DNA of 5,466 nt from contig JAHFBY010000158.1 of assembly GCA_023249835.1 (NCBI GenBank), positions 1-5,466 on the forward strand, read 5' to 3'. The stretch comes from Elusimicrobiota bacterium (GTDB taxonomy: Bacteria > Elusimicrobiota > Elusimicrobia > 2-02-FULL-39-32). The notes below the pieces were generated by a model. That model was given only the letters and a program-made list of their open reading frames with translations, did not search any database and was not told where the DNA came from. Shown piece by piece: positions 5,212-5,466 of this stretch. Both the position numbers and the translations under genes were made by a program. Numbering within the stretch: position 1 is the stretch's first letter; the number at the start of each line of letters is the position of its first letter.

Positions 5212-5392
5212 CTCGTACTAAAGCACGAGCCTCCTGTGGGGACCGTTTCACGGAGCGAGGCTTCGCCCCCTTTTAGGGGACTGTCCCTTTCCAAAGAAGA
5301 AATAAGGATGGGGACGTCTCCTCCGGTCATTGCCCGCAGGGCAATTCAGCGACTTTTTAATAACAAAGACACTGGATTCCCCTAACGGGGAC
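5212..5392. repeat. Cluster of small GC-rich hairpins with four GGGGAC copies, REP/MITE-like
   Basis: At least seven short palindromes are packed together: CTCGT/ACGAG (5212-5229), AGCCTC/GAGGCT (5228-5262) enclosing CCGT-TTC-ACGG (5243-5253), CCCCT-TTT-AGGGG (5267-5279), GGGAC-T-GTCCC (5277-5287), GGGGACGTCTCC (5310-5321), ATTGCCC-GCA-GGGCAAT (5329-5345) and TCCCC-TAAC-GGGGA (5378-5391). GGGGAC recurs on the plus strand at 5238, 5276, 5310 and 5387. This resembles repetitive extragenic palindromes mobilised by REP-associated Y1 transposases, whose ends often carry GGGGAC motifs. No transposase lies in the window. The open frame across it on the minus strand is a by-product. Confidence 0.55.
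5329..5358 (+). terminator. Possible intrinsic terminator hairpin within the palindrome cluster
   Basis: ATTGCCC (5329-5335), loop GCA, GGGCAAT (5339-5345) is the strongest stem in the cluster, 7 perfect pairs, with TTTTT at 5354-5358. The T run begins 8 bases after the stem, further than in a standard terminator, and the stem lies about 175 bases past the ATPase stop. It may be one more REP-like hairpin instead. Confidence 0.3.
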
Positions 5393-5466
5393 AGATGTGA
5401 ATAGTTACAAATATAAATTAAATTAAAATAAAATTGGGCAGTTAGGAAATTTAATGTTCGTTCCCA
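5393..5466. other. AT-rich non-coding tail, truncated by the window edge
   Basis: The stretch after the last GGGGAC is very AT-rich, with A/T runs at about 5409-5434. I see no open frame, hairpin or recognisable promoter. It may be the flank of the palindromic element or the upstream region of a gene beyond the window. Confidence 0.4.

Noticed and set aside
5118..5330. 70-codon minus-strand frame over the palindrome cluster
   Set aside because: It overlaps the ATPase end and the hairpins, with no recognisable domain; the palindromes explain the sequence better.
5212..5392. CRISPR array
   Set aside because: The palindromes differ from each other and are irregularly spaced, with no constant repeat-spacer unit.

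Overview
The window looks like chromosomal DNA of a Gram-negative, mid-GC bacterium, probably an uncultured lineage. The support is a secreted, beta-strand-rich protein that looks like an outer-membrane barrel, a DoxX-type membrane protein, two DUF4143-type ATPases (often numerous in groups such as Elusimicrobiota and Omnitrophota) and a decayed BrnT toxin gene. The phylum is a guess from gene content. None of the genes has a strong Shine-Dalgarno sequence.

Layout. Bases 1-858 (minus strand) hold an AAA ATPase with a DUF4143-type C-terminal part, cut off by the left edge. Upstream of it on the same strand, 910-1665 encodes a 251-residue protein I do not recognise. The divergent gap 1666-1816 carries tandem sigma70-like promoters built on three copies of a 10-bp element. 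They point right, towards a 126-residue DoxX-family membrane protein (1817-2197). About 20 bases later begins a 490-codon gene for an exported, probable outer-membrane protein (2219-3691, true start uncertain). The gap 3692-4012 holds the N-terminal fragment of a BrnT-like toxin, without its antitoxin, and then a perfect-consensus promoter. That promoter drives a second, complete DUF4143-type ATPase (4013-5152). The last 314 bases hold no gene. They contain an AT-rich inverted repeat, a dense run of small GC-rich hairpins with four copies of GGGGAC, and an AT-rich tail.

How the parts relate. The doxX-like gene and the barrel gene may share the tandem promoter. The two ATPases point outwards from this block and belong to different subgroups, so they do not look like a recent duplication. 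In both, the TATAAT box ends exactly 6 bases before the ATG, which places the expected transcription start on the A of the start codon and predicts leaderless mRNAs. The ATPases, the toxin remnant and the palindrome cluster suggest an accessory patch with past insertions. Nothing in the sequence shows that the genes form one defence or metabolic system.
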